Positions 47,838-59,293 of a stretch of DNA of 64,000 nt are shown one piece after another. Source of the stretch: Chaetorhynchus papuensis (lineage: Eukaryota > Chordata > Aves > Passeriformes > Rhipiduridae); assembly GCA_013396525.1 (NCBI GenBank), contig VWYX01000663.1, positions 100,914 through 164,913 of the forward strand, read 5' to 3'. Each line of letters starts with the position of its first letter. Position 1 is the first letter of the stretch. The notes beneath the pieces are model-generated. The model saw nothing but the letters and a program-made list of their open reading frames with translations, did no database searches and was not told where the DNA came from. The position numbers and the translations under genes were made by a program.

Positions 47838-48793
47838 CTCAGCCTCTCTGGGACCAACACTGCCTTTGTTTTTTAAGATGGTTAAAGGAAAACCACCATG
47901 ATTCATCCTTGGGCTGCAGACAGCCAAATTATTATTTGCTTTAAAAAATTCTCTGTCCCATTGGCCTGGATTTCCAAGAGTTTGGGCTGGCTCAGGGCCT
48001 GCACTGCTGCCCCTGGGAGGGGCAGGACTGGCTGCCCTGCTGAGGGTTCGGTGCCAGAGGGACGGGCAGCGGGGCAGCCACGGGGCCGAGGGGGCTCAGG
48101 TTTGTTAAACAGGCAAAGGATATTGGACTGTGAGTGTGGTGGGGACTGGGCTGACTCCTGCTCTGGAATCCACATCCATCCGTGCAGCTCAGAGCCTGTG
48201 GACCAGCAGGACTTACAGGTGCTGCTCAGCCTCTGTAGCTCCACACCACATGGACATCAGGAAGGCAACATTTCAAGAAGGATAAAATTCCAGTAATCCT
48301 CCAGTCCAGTACTGTCCTAGCTGCTCATGCTTCCCAGAGCATTCAGGGGCCTGGAGAGAGTTGGTGTCTAGTTTTCTCTCAAGTACTCCACCTTAATTGG
48401 GCAGGTAAAACTCTATAATTAGGGACCTTAGCTGGGGAATTTTTCTAATCCATCATATCTGCTCCATTATTCAACTCTATCAAATCCACGCATGCAGGGA
48501 GAAGCAGGGCATTCCTCACAGCACTGTCAATATTAACGTCTTTCCAATTACAGAGCATTATAATGGCAACCTGATGAGGAACTGTGACATGCTGCCTGAA
48601 ACTCCTAACTTTTGATAAAAGCCTCCTTCAAGATGCTCCCCTTTAATTTATGGCACAGGGCTGGCCAGGCACGGGTGAGGAAATGTTGGGAGGGAGCGGC
48701 ATCGTGGCTGCCCTTGCAGCTGCCCAGAACAGCTCAGTTGCCTGTGATGTGGTGCCAGGGGAACTCCAGCTGTGTCCCCACACCTTCCACACT
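47838..48793. other. Noncoding segment
   Basis: GC-rich DNA is followed by an AT-richer patch at 48370-48620. No gene is supported. Confidence 0.4.
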
Positions 48794-48880
48794 GAATCAC
48801 AGAATCACAGAACCATAAAGGTTGGAAAAGACCTCCAAGATCATCGAGTCCAACCCTCGCCCGATCACCCACGTTGCTAC
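48794..48880 (-). mobile_element. CR1 LINE 3' end (avian), minus orientation
   Basis: The segment opens with the terminal repeat aatcacag in two tandem copies, then continues with the reverse complement of the bird CR1 3' UTR (aaccataaaggttggaaaag, then acctccaagatcatcgagtc, then caaccct). Orientation is minus because the terminal repeats lie at the left end. The copy is short and noncoding, and its inner boundary is uncertain. Confidence 0.92.
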
Positions 48881-51200
48881 AACCTTCTCTTGGGGAGCTA
48901 TAGAGGGACAATGGCACACAGCAGGAGGGTGCCCCCGGGTCTGCAGGCAGAGCCCCCATCAGCTCAGCAGCCAACGCTCAGCTGGAACCTCCGGCTCTCA
49001 GGGCACAGGGACAGAGGTCCAGCTCCTCCAGGACCCCTGGCAGCACTGCAGCTCCAGCCCCTCCTCTGGCTCTGCTCCCTGATGACTGCCTGGGCTGTCT
49101 GCAGCTGGCAGAGGAGGGGTGTGAGCTGCTGATACCACGCTTGCAAAAGGGGGGCTATTAAAATATTCTTCTGACAGGTTCATTTTCTGAATTCCTCTGG
49201 ATTATTTCCAGCATTCCAGTTCCATCAGAAAAAACTCTTTTCAGGGGATGGGGAGAGGTTGTGAGGCATTTCTTCCCTTTTCTTCTCATTTAGATGGTGA
49301 AAGTTAATCCTTTGAAAGTCTGGAACAAGCGCAGCTAACTGCGATGGAGCGCGTCATTTCACAGTGCAGGAGAAGTGCTGGGACAGAGCAATATCCTGAG
49401 AACCTGCAGCCCTGCAGGAGAGCCCTGCCAGCACAGGAGCAGTCATGGCTGGAGCTGCACTTGGGGTGTGTGCCAGGGTTGTGTGAGCTGCAGCTCTGGC
49501 CGGGCTACAAGGGCTCCCCTCCTGCTGCAGGACACTCAGCAAGGTGGGTGTCACCCTCTCACGGACCCAAGTCCCTCCAAAGCACCTGGAATGATGGCCT
49601 GAGCCCAGGAATGCTGGTCACTTCTTAAAATCATGCTTCTTCATCAAACTCCTCAAAAAAGCCCTGCTCTGGATGAACTCCAAATTGCTACAACCTCAGC
49701 TGCCGACGTGTCTCCGTGAGGTCATTCACACCTTTGCCGAGGAATTTGTGCGGTCACCAGAAAACAGGGAAAGGTCACTGGGATTGTCTTGGGATTGATG
49801 AGGGACACGCGGCCAAACACAGCCTCCCCACAGAAGAGGAAGGCACCCACAGGAGCCCAAAGCAGAGCAGCCCTGAGCCCCGGAGGCTGTGGCAGGGGGA
49901 AGGTGCTGGTGTGGGGCAGCCTGCCCCTCGGCAGCCCTGCTGACCAGCCGGCACCGCTGCCTTCCCAGAACTAACGCGATTCCGATGGAAAACTAACATG
50001 ACAAGAGGAGCGCACAGTAATAACCCAGTGAGGAGACATGGCTCTCAAGACATCTACAGAACCCAGATTAAATGAAATTTTGACAGAGAAAAATATGTAT
50101 TGGCAACATCTCTTGATCCACAATTCAAAGAGAAAATTGAAACCATATTTCCGTAAGAATCAGACACTGGAAAGAAGTTCTTAATAAACAAAAAGAGACA
50201 GGTCATGTAATTCACTCCCTTTTCCTCTTTTCCATTTGTTGGCCAGGAACGATTAAGAGTCAAGGAAAGAGGGTTTTTAACCGAAAATTTCTACTTGAAC
50301 CTGATAAAACAACTTGGAAAGAAGTTTCCCAGCTGCAAGTCTGAATATTTATGTCTGGAGATGTAAGGAACATTCCAAAACATTAAATAATTTGCAAAAC
50401 CAAAGCTGCTGGGTTTGGGCTGAAATCCTCTGGTCTGCAGCCTCCTCTCCACCTCGCTTTTAAAAACACCAAAGAAGAATCCAGAGGTGGAGAGGACTGA
50501 GGGGGAAAGCTCTCCTTGTTTGGTCAGGGCCCCATTAAACGTTCCCTCCTGGAAGGGGTCAGTGCATCAGTGACTGCTGGAGCCCTGTTGCCATGGTCAG
50601 TAACCCAGCAAATCAAATGCACCTGCACGGGGGTGACCCAGGTATGGGCTGTGTTAGGAGAATTCTCTTCACTCAAGAGCCACTGCTGCCCTAAGCTCAG
50701 AATTTTTTTCCCCTGGATTTTCTGCTCTATTTGTTCCCAGGAAGAGAGCTTTGGCATTGGATTTTTTTGTCCATTTGAAAATTCTCACCCTTTCTCCTAA
50801 GTGAAAACTGAAGGAAAACAACGTAAACAAAAAAAAAAAATTGTGGAAATCCTTAGGATCCCCCCTCCCCACAGAAGATAACCTGGAGGTGCACTGGCAC
50901 ATGGAGTCAGCTTCTGCAAAGGTCCATTCCCAGACCCAGAGGAGCAGAGCAGCACCCTGGGGTGTGACCCTCAGCCCCGGTGAGAAGCCTGAGCCCCCTG
51001 GACCCCCCCAGCCCAGCTCTGGGTACAGGTGCAGGAGGAACAGGGGAGCTGAGCCGGTGCCATGCAGAGGGGCAGCACTGGCCGTCCTGCACAGCAGAGT
51101 GACATGAATTAGTGTGTGACAGTGACAGAAAATGGAAAAGAATGGCCCTGCAAATGCAGTTACAAGAGAAAAGCAAATTGATTTAGTGGACATATGAGTA
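48881..51200. other. Noncoding mosaic
   Basis: GC-rich open-frame-rich stretches (48900-49110 and 49340-49620) alternate with AT-rich ones (50030-50400). A run of 12 A occurs at 50829-50840. Nothing supports a gene. Confidence 0.45.
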
Positions 51201-51600
51201 TTTTTGAGAGAGAAAGCAAGAGAGCTGCCTGACATATTCCAAGATACCCCACGATTGCCTCTCTTAAGGAGATGTCATTCAGATTTCCCTGAACTAGCCT
51301 TTAAATTACAGTTCTATAAATAGATCAGGCACTGGCAGTATTTACAGTGTGAGCATCAGGTGAAAAACTACAGTGGCTGCTGCGGCTGCTCCTCTCACCT
51401 TGCGCCTGCCCCGCTGGAGGTTAACTCTGATTTCCATGTTAATGCCGCCTCGATCCCAATGGCTGCCATTTGTCAAATTAACATTCATTTCAACAACCCA
51501 AAAGTGAGAGCTTTTAAACATTAATTCACAACTATGAGCTCTTCTCAGCACATTATTATGTTACTGTGATGAAACAAACTGCCTATGGAAAGATATAGAT
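51200..51600. promoter_or_regulatory. AT-rich candidate regulatory segment
   Basis: AT-rich sequence of moderate complexity contains aaattaacattcatttcaac-type words near 51474-51493. The call rests on composition only. Confidence 0.3.
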
Positions 51601-51896
51601 CCTGCTGGAAATGTTGGCGCTGCAGATGGGAGAGGAGGCCCATTGTGGAGGCAGCGCTGGCGCAGGTGAGGGCAGCAGTGACCGTGCCCCGGTGCTGCTG
51701 GAGGTGGGCACAGACGGAGCCAGGAGCCCTCAGAGCTGCTGCCCAGGGCATCTGCTCAAGCACGGCGTTCCCCAGCCACCGTGGGCAGCTCAGGGCTGCG
51801 TATCCCACCCGGGTCTCTGTGGGTGTGGGGTTTGGGGGGTCCCACCCCGGCTGGGAATGCCAGCGTGCCTCGCTCGAGTGCCCTCTCTTCCTGCAG
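51600..51896. other. GC-rich noncoding segment ending in an acceptor-like tract
   Basis: No supported gene. The last bases (ccctctcttcctgcag, 51881-51896) form a strong splice-acceptor look-alike for the candidate terminal exon that follows. Confidence 0.4.
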
Positions 51897-52007
51897 GGCA
51901 TTCCCGGGAAGAAGTTTGCCAGGAACTCGCTGCTGCTGCCAAGCCAGCACGAGCATTTCCGAGGCAAGAGATTATCATCTGAAAGATTTAAATCGGTGCT
52001 ATTTTGA
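51897..52007 (+). other. Candidate terminal coding exon, 36 codons plus stop (unproven)
   Basis: A strong acceptor (pyrimidine tract ending ctgcag at 51896) is followed by an open frame starting GIPGKKFARNSLLLPSQ and running 36 codons to TGA at 52005-52007. The charged, non-repetitive composition is more protein-like than most open frames here. The DNA after about 51965 turns AT-rich and runs into a noncoding-element-like stretch. I recognise no family, and no upstream exon is evident. Confidence 0.2.
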
Positions 52008-52079
52008 GTCTGCAATTATTCCAGCTCTCACCATGACTGATCAATGTGCTGTCTCTGATTAACAAGACAAATTAGGGGA

Positions 52080-52480
52080 AGGCCCTCGCTGCCGCTGCCC
52101 GAGGCTGCGGACAAAGGCAGGATGCGGCCCGTGGGACATCCCTGGCACGGCTCCTCCCTCCTTCCAGGGCAGCGGAGCCCCAGGCGTCCAGAAAGCCGCC
52201 GTGTCCCAGGGCCCGAAGGCACGGGCGGTCCCTCAGCCTGTGCCCCGGGCTCGGAGCGCCCGGCGGGGTCGGTGGGAAATGCCAGACACGAGGGGAACCC
52301 GCCGCCCCCCGGCTGTGAGCACCAGGAGCCCCTGCAGGCCGTGCGGAGCCCGCCGGGTGCCGCAGGTGACGCTCGGCACAGCCCCGTCCCCTCCCGGCAC
52401 CGGGCACCGCGCGGTCCCCAGGGGCCGCCGCTGCCGCCGGCACACCCCGGAGCCGTCCCGGCGCCTCATCCCTCCCATCC
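52080..52480. promoter_or_regulatory. CpG-island-like patch
   Basis: CpG-dense, GC-rich sequence of about 400 bp follows an AT-rich stretch. It has overlapping open frames on both strands, as expected for stop-poor DNA. It could be a promoter or a CpG-rich enhancer. No TATA or initiator arrangement is clear. Confidence 0.35.
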
Positions 52481-54260
52481 TGTTTTCCAGAGCCTGGTTG
52501 GAGTTTCAATGGCATTCAGGGATAAGCTGGACTGATGTGTCCCTTTCTCAGCGTCCATCTCTGGCAACATGGGCCAACGGCGCTGCAGGACGGGATTTCC
52601 TCTCGCTTCTCAGAATGAGAAGGACCAGAAGGGTCCCCTGTGCCCGAGGGTGCGGGCGCTGGGCACCGTGGGGGCAGCGGGCAGGAGCCCAGAGCTGCTG
52701 CAGGCAAGGCCCCTGTGCCAGGGCTCTGTGCCGTTTGGCACTGGGGCCAGGAGCGCCATCCCACATCTGGTCTCCTGATTTTCCTGAGGGTCTATCTCCT
52801 CAAATAAGCACAGACAGATACCTACAACTCAACTACATCTGGAATAATCCCTGGCTCCTAACCGAATCCAGAGCTGTAATTCAATCAAGATGTTCTGCTG
52901 ACACTATAAACCGGGAGAGCGGCGTGGAGCAGCGAGTGTAAATGCCAGCAGAACCCGAGACTGAATTACAGCTGCGCTGTTGCACCAGACACGTCGTGCT
53001 CAGACACAGGGGAACAGAGTCCTCTTTGTTAAACTAATTATTTTAATACATAGAAGGAGAGGACAGAAAGGACCTGTTAAATATTTACCATTTCAGGCCT
53101 TTTCTTGCCGGACATTTTTTCACTGTTGATATAAGCTGCTCTGTGCCGCAGTTAAACCTGCCCATAAAAATGGAAAGGTTCGAAGTGTGCATGACATATT
53201 TCAGGGGGACAGGGTGACTCCAGGGGCTGGTAATGAAGCCCAGAGCCTTTCACCTCTGTAGCACTGGTTTGAATCCAAACACCATTTCCATCTGCAGGTG
53301 GTTTAGCTGCATCCCTGTGACGAGCTGGGCTGTTCTCTGTCCTCATGACCAAATGCTCTTGTGGGGAAAAGGTCTGTGCACAGTGCCTGGTCGTCCCATC
53401 GGAGGGGTCAGGAGGGCAGGGGAAGGGGCTCAAGCTCTCCCTTCCACTTTTGGGAGCCCCAGAACAAGCACAGCCACACTGCTGTGTCCTGCAGGGACAG
53501 GAGGGTTCAAAACACCCTGAGAACCAGCAGGTCCTCCTGACACTGCAGTGGCCATCCCGGGAACAGGCGGCGGCAGGGTGGCAGCTCCAGTGTTTCGGAA
53601 AGCCCACTGCCATGGAAATAGCTCTGTGTGCTGTGGGAAGGACACGTGGTGAGGGCACTGCCACCCCATCGAGGGCACTGCTGGCCGGAGGGAGGCACAA
53701 CACCCAAACACCCGGGGCGGGAAGAGGGACCTGTCCAGCCAGTCCAGCACCGGCGGCACCCCCGAGGCTCCAGCAGGTGGGAATTACAGACCTGCAGGAA
53801 AGCTGTGGCAATGCCTGGAAGCACCGGGGACCCCTGAGAGCCGAGCCCCCGAGCTGGGCGCAGGTGTCACCGTGTCTGGAGCTCACCTGCCTTGGAGCCC
53901 GTGCCCGCCCGGGCAGCCACCTCCGGCAGCGACACCTCGGAGCGTGTCCCGCTGGCAGCAGGGCACTGCAGCCGCTCGGTGACACGTCCTGGGGGCTGAC
54001 ACTCTCCACCGAGATCAGTGGAAAGCATCTGCCTCCGATGGTGCTGCCGGTCCCGTCTGTCTGTCTGTCTGCCGAGAAAACGAGCCCTCTGGTCGCAGCC
54101 CGGGCAGGGAGAAGGCTCCGTCCTCACCCCAACGGGGCGGGAACTCAGCTGCCCCTGCCCAGTTCAGGGCTCCTCGGAAGAGCTCAAATTCTGCAGATCT
54201 CAGCAAAAACTGTGGGAAGAACTCAAATATGCAGCAAGCACTGATTTTCCATGTGGATGC
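52480..54260. other. Noncoding segment, mostly GC-rich
   Basis: Long overlapping open frames (for example 53345-54244 on the + strand and 53152-54009 on the minus strand) share the same DNA and lack domains. A tetranucleotide run (tctg)n occurs at about 54056-54071. An AT-rich patch at 52800-53150 may be regulatory. Confidence 0.45.
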
Positions 54261-54269
54261 ATTGCCATT

Positions 54270-54790
54270 AGCCTTACCCATTAATTAGAATAATAGTAAT
54301 TGTTATGATAATGATGATTATAGAGACTACTTCATATTTACTGAGGTTGGAAACATCTAAACCAAACCCTTGCACAAACCACGTGCTTTTATCAAAGCCA
54401 TTAATGTCTGAGATAACATTTTTAAATGCCAAATTTTCTATGAAAACGTATATTTATATCAAGAAAATTAAATTTCAGCTTAAGGTTCTTATTATAAATA
54501 AAAGAAAATAAGTCAATAAAACAATAAATATTTAACTGAATGAAGCAGAAATTATATCCAATTATATTTTCTTTAAAACCCAATTTATCTGCCAATATTT
54601 TCTTTAAATGCTCATGTTACTTTTTCACTTACTAACAATAAATGCCTGGATGCATTTCAAAGTGGTGCCTTTTCTATTATTTCATTTCCTGGAGTCCTCG
54701 GCTTGAAAGGACATTAATAGCACACTATAAATAAAAAAAAAAAAAGTTACTTAAGGATTTACAGCTGAGGATTTCTATGGAAACAAACCG
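54270..54790. promoter_or_regulatory. AT-rich island, candidate regulatory element
   Basis: The segment is strongly AT-rich with TAATTAGAATAATAGTAATTG-type sequence at its left end (around 54280-54302), many ATAAAT words and a 14-base A run near 54731-54744. Stops are dense in all frames. It contrasts sharply with the GC-rich DNA on both sides. Confidence 0.38.
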
Positions 54791-57280
54791 GAGAGGGGAG
54801 TTTGCATCAGGGTGGGGGTGGGGAATGGAAACAAAGAGCTGAGAATGGGAACCAAACTTCAGCTGCCACATGGCAGCCCCGGGTCCTCCTGCCTGCGCCC
54901 GGCTCCGCGTCTGGGGTCAGCGGGGTGGGGGGCACACGGGTACCCCGGCTCTGGGTACACCCTGAGGCAGCCACCCGGGTCCTGGCGCTGCCCTGGCACG
55001 GGAACACGGCGGCACAGGGACGGTTCGGGCTGCCAGGGGGGAGCTGCTGCCAGACCCTTGCCTGTGCCCAAGGTGAGAGTTGCAGGAAAGTTGCAAGGAT
55101 GGTCCCAAGTACCAGGGCACAGGGATGCCACAGGGCACCGGGAGGCCACGAGCTTGGGGTGTCTCATTTGCCCCAGCTGCCTCTGTCCCGTGCGCGCCCA
55201 CCCTCGGGGCATCTGAGCATCAGCCAGCGGAGCGGAACGGCTCCATTGCCAGCGGATTTCCAAGTGAGAGGAACCAAAATGACTTGCATAACGTAGGAAA
55301 CAATTCAACAATCAAAAAATCTTTCACTACTTAATAGGATTTTATAAATTGAATTATCTCTGTAAGCGCTGACAGTCCGAGCCGATCAATCAATTAAGGG
55401 ATGCCAGGCTTGAGCCCGCAGACCCGCTGGGTGGGAGGGTGCTGCTGGCAGGGCACCTGGCTCCTTTCACACCCCCCGGCCCCCCCAGAGGCAGGGCCTC
55501 CCCCCACCGTGGCAGTGGTCCCGTGGGAGAGCCCCGCTCCGGCTGGGGAGCCCCAGCCTTACATTCAGGGCCACATCTGGGACATGGGCCCAATCCAGCC
55601 CCATGTTTGTGGAGCCAGAGGGCCCCGGGGACAGGCAGAGTCCTGGGTGTCCTCTCTGTCACGGGGGTTTTGGTGGCTCCCGTTGAGGCTCCTGCAATCT
55701 GCCTCTCCCACTGAGTGCGCAGTGACACCGAGGGTGCAGCTGGTTATTGATGGTGTGTAGGACCAGGTGTTCACAGACGAAAGGTTAGTTTATTAATCCT
55801 CTGGGAGACCTTATGAAAAACAAATTCAGGTAAACAACATATTTTTCTTGACTGCTTTCAAGATTTAAGGCAGGGATCCTGTTCTTGGAGTCTCTTCGAC
55901 GCATTTCCATTGCACTCTGTTATTACATTCTTCAAAAAAAAGAGAGATTGCTTCTCATGCCATGTTCTGGGAGAGAGAAACCTAATTGAATCTGCTGCCC
56001 ATGTGGCTGGACAGCATCTCCTTCCCAGTTATGGATGGGTTGGAGAGTCTCTGAAACACATGGGCAGGCCTACTGGAAAGGCATTGTTCTGCTGGGTGCC
56101 TGCAGTTCCATGCTGTGTCCCTTCCTGTCCCTGCCCTCCTGGCACCCGCCAGCTCAGTGCTGCGGTGCCCAGACTTCCTGTCCCACAGACATTCCCTCTG
56201 CACCCAGAGCAGGTTTTGTTGTGGCTCTTTGTCCATCCAACGTGGGGAAAGATGGGTTTCCAAGTGAAGCCTCTCATGTGCCCCCTCCAGGGAGGAGCTG
56301 GGGTCACTGGGGGCTCTCGGGGGTGGCACAGACACTTCCCAGCCCCTGCACCCCACAGCACCCAGTAGCACCTCCCACTCCTCCCAACACTGCCCCAGAC
56401 TTGGCAGGACAAATCTCCCAGTCTGGAGCCCACCACAGAGCCCACTGAGAGGAACCAGCTCCCAGGGTGCTGCCCTGGGACCAGTGGGGACAAGTGGGGG
56501 CCAGTTTGAGGAGGAATCGCACAGGGAGTGCCGGACACTGTACACCGCTTCATGCAACCTCTGAGCACGGTGCTCAGGAGAGAGAAATCCCTGTGCCCCA
56601 TTTATGACCACTGGAACTTGATTAAGCACTGAACTTTAATTAATTGACTGGCTTGGAGTAATAAGTTCTGCCGATTTGCTTTGCCCAATGAAGAGGTGAA
56701 TAGTTAATTCACATTAAGTGTCAGGTGTGAGGGCCACTCGATCAGACGAGGCGCAGACTCTGGCCCTGCCAGGACCCCTCCCCAGCCCCTGTGCTCTGAT
56801 GTGTCCTGGACCCCTCCCCATAACCCCGGACCCCTGACTGGAGCCACTGGAAGCAGCGAAGCTGGGGTGCTCAGCCACCTGCAACGGGGCCCTGCCTCTG
56901 CCCTCGGGGTGCTGGGGACCCCCGGGGACCCCCCGTGCCCCTCCAGCCATTGCCCAGCTGTGGGCACAGAGATGGAGCAGAGATTTTCCTGCCAGTCCCA
57001 TGTGACACCTCACCCCTGGCCCTTCCCCGCAGTGACTGGGGAAGCATTCCAAGTGTCAGCTCCCCATCCCCTTCCATTACTTCCCCCCCCAAAGATTCAG
57101 GGTTCTGAGGTGAATTTCCTCAGCCTGGCACGTGCTGCAGAGCCAGGAGCAGTGGCCAGTGAGGAGGAAGAGTGCAGTGCAGGAAAATACTTCCCACCCA
57201 GAATGGGCCGGAGCAGGAGGGCGAGGCCCCAGCACACGTGCCCTGCCTGTGCTCCAGCGTGCCTCTCCTGCTCCTTAAAT
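54790..57280. other. GC-rich noncoding segment
   Basis: Overlapping open frames on both strands lack domains and splice structure. AT-rich interruptions occur at 55260-55400, 55780-55960 and 56610-56720. No repeat family is recognised. Confidence 0.45.
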
Positions 57281-57840
57281 TGATTGGCACTTTCTATTTG
57301 AGGAAAAATGAGTTCTTAAAATTGAAATACTGGTTATTGTTATGGTAATACAGTGAGGCTGTGGCAGCAGAGATTTTAAGATACAAAAAAGGTTGGTTTG
57401 AATCAAGCAGCTGAGAGGTGAGTCTGTATAAAGTACTCAGGACTAATGAGTTCCGAGGGATCCACGTATCGGGTCTGGACCCCTTAATGCTGCTGATTTA
57501 AGTGGTGGGTGCAGGTAATCACCAAGATAACCCGAGGCCTCTGGGATCATTACTGCTTTATCACATTTTGTATAAAATATTTTCGGCCTCATTTAGGATG
57601 TCAGCCTCTATCAAACGTTTCCTGGCGTTAAGAGCGCGACGCAGCCCCGCAGCTCCCGCGTACCTGGAACCCTCGCCGTCCTCTCCTGGCCCAGCACACC
57701 TGGAACCATCACTGTCCTCTCCCAGGCTGTACCTGGAACCCTCATGTCCCAGCAGGAGAGGCACTCGGGGCACCCTGGACTCTCTGAGGGGGCTGTGGCA
57801 CTGGACAGGAGATTTGTGAATAACACAAGAACAAAAGTAT
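57280..57840. other. AT-rich patch with CpG-retaining sequence, then GC-rich DNA
   Basis: The 57280-57620 part is AT-leaning and includes a donor-like gtgagt at 57419-57424 without a convincing exon. The part after 57620 is GC-rich with an imperfect repeat of tacctggaaccct-type words (57660-57745). Confidence 0.38.
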
Positions 57841-58400
57841 TGAGCCATATTAGCAGGACATAGCGACTGATTCCCAACATCTGTTATTGCTTTCTCTCAT
57901 CTGTACCTGAAATTAGCAATTTAGAGCCCATACCTTTATTTGGAAAATAATAGTACAGAATTATAAAAGTTTAATATGCTCTCAGTAAAATGAAAAATGA
58001 GCGGTTATGATATTGTCTAACACTTTCAAATGTGTTTATTAATTCATGTTTTAAATCATAAGTTTCATTCTGCAGGAGAGTCATACACAGCAATAAGCAA
58101 GTTTTAAAATATTAATGAATAAACAATATTTCTCTATTGAAATATAACATGCTTCTTTGAACAATGTACCAACGGTAATAAATCACAACCAGCAGAAAAT
58201 TGCATTTCATATTTAATACAACTTGAACTCTGCCTTTTTATAAATGATATCTTTTTTGTTTAATTGGCGTCAGTTCAGATCTAGCAGATTGCTAATAAAA
58301 TTCTGGATTTCCATACTTAATGACGCGTGCTCTTTATGCTGAATTTTACCACAAAAAATGCAACCTTTTATTATACAAATAGCAGGCATTAATAGGTGAT
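57840..58400. promoter_or_regulatory. AT-rich island, candidate conserved noncoding element
   Basis: About 500 bp of strongly AT-rich, high-complexity DNA is dense in ATTA and ATAAAT words, with no open frame of note. The abrupt return to GC-rich DNA at about 58400 is typical of the island pattern in this window. Confidence 0.4.
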
Positions 58401-59158
58401 CTCCCACCATAGGCAATGGCCCCGTCTGCTCTCCCAAAGCCTCACCCGGGCTCCCCCGCAGGCAGGGGTGGCCGCCTGCCACATCCCCCTGCTCCGAGGT
58501 GCCATTCCCAGAGAGCTGAGCATGTGGGGCAGTGGGAGGAGGAGGAGGAGGGTCCCTTCCCCTCCGGGGGTCACTGGCCTGGGGATGTGCACCTTGGGGA
58601 TGCCTCTGGCTCCTCACCCACCCCAGGAACAGGGCCTCACGTAGGGGCTCCAGTGCATACATCAGCACCCGCGTTAGCACCGCAGAGAGGAATGAAAGTA
58701 ATTGGGTTTAATTAGCCTGTGTAAACACGATCCTTAAATTTGTTGCCACATGAGGGTTTTGGCAGTCTCCAATAAATTAATCCTTTTTATTATATCAATG
58801 ACAGGAAGATGATCAAATAGGCTTTGATATAGATTTTGGGATTTAGCACCTAGTAGCGCTCTGACATGCTTGAACTTATTCCTCCTGCTGCTGCTGCTGG
58901 AGGCAAGAATGAGGCTACAAACGGCGTCTGCTTCCGAGTTGTTCCCAGGCGGAACGGGGGGCTTGGAGACACACGGATGGGGACGCCAGGGAAACTTTGA
59001 AGAAAAGTTTGTCTTCGGGATTTGTTGGGTAAGTTGAGTTTCCAGAGGGTAGGGTCACGTGAGGAGAGATGTGGGAGTAGGGGGGCACGGAGATGAGGCA
59101 CAGCAATTAGTGCGTCGTGTCAGCGCATCCGCAGCCGAGGCTGAGCTGAACTGCGAGC
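58400..59158. other. Noncoding segment
   Basis: GC-rich DNA, then an AT-rich patch (58680-58870), then mixed sequence. A weak RE1-like word at about 58669-58685 was judged too divergent to call. Confidence 0.4.
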
Positions 59159-59162
59159 ACAG

Positions 59163-59293
59163 CCCTGGCTCCCCTCCACAGCCCCGGCTCCCCTCCACAG
59201 CCCCGGCTCCCCTCCACAGCCCCGGCTCCCCTCCACAGCGCTGGCTCCCCTCCACAGCCCCGGCTCCCCTCCACAGCGCTGGCTCCCCTCCAC
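59163..59293 (+). repeat. Minisatellite, 19-bp unit, about 7 copies
   Basis: The unit cccctccacagccccggct starts at 59171, 59190, 59209, 59228, 59247, 59266 and 59285, an exact 19-bp period. The main variation is cccc versus cgct at one position. Because 19 is not a multiple of 3, all frames stay open. The overlapping open frames here are repeat artefacts. Confidence 0.95.

Noticed and set aside
53345..54244. Open frame of 299 codons, plus strand, mirrored by a 285-codon minus frame
   Set aside because: Two long frames on opposite strands over the same DNA indicate low stop density. Neither shows a domain or splice signals.
58669..58685. RE1/NRSF-like site ttagcaccgcagagag
   Set aside because: Several mismatches to the consensus and the second half-site is missing.
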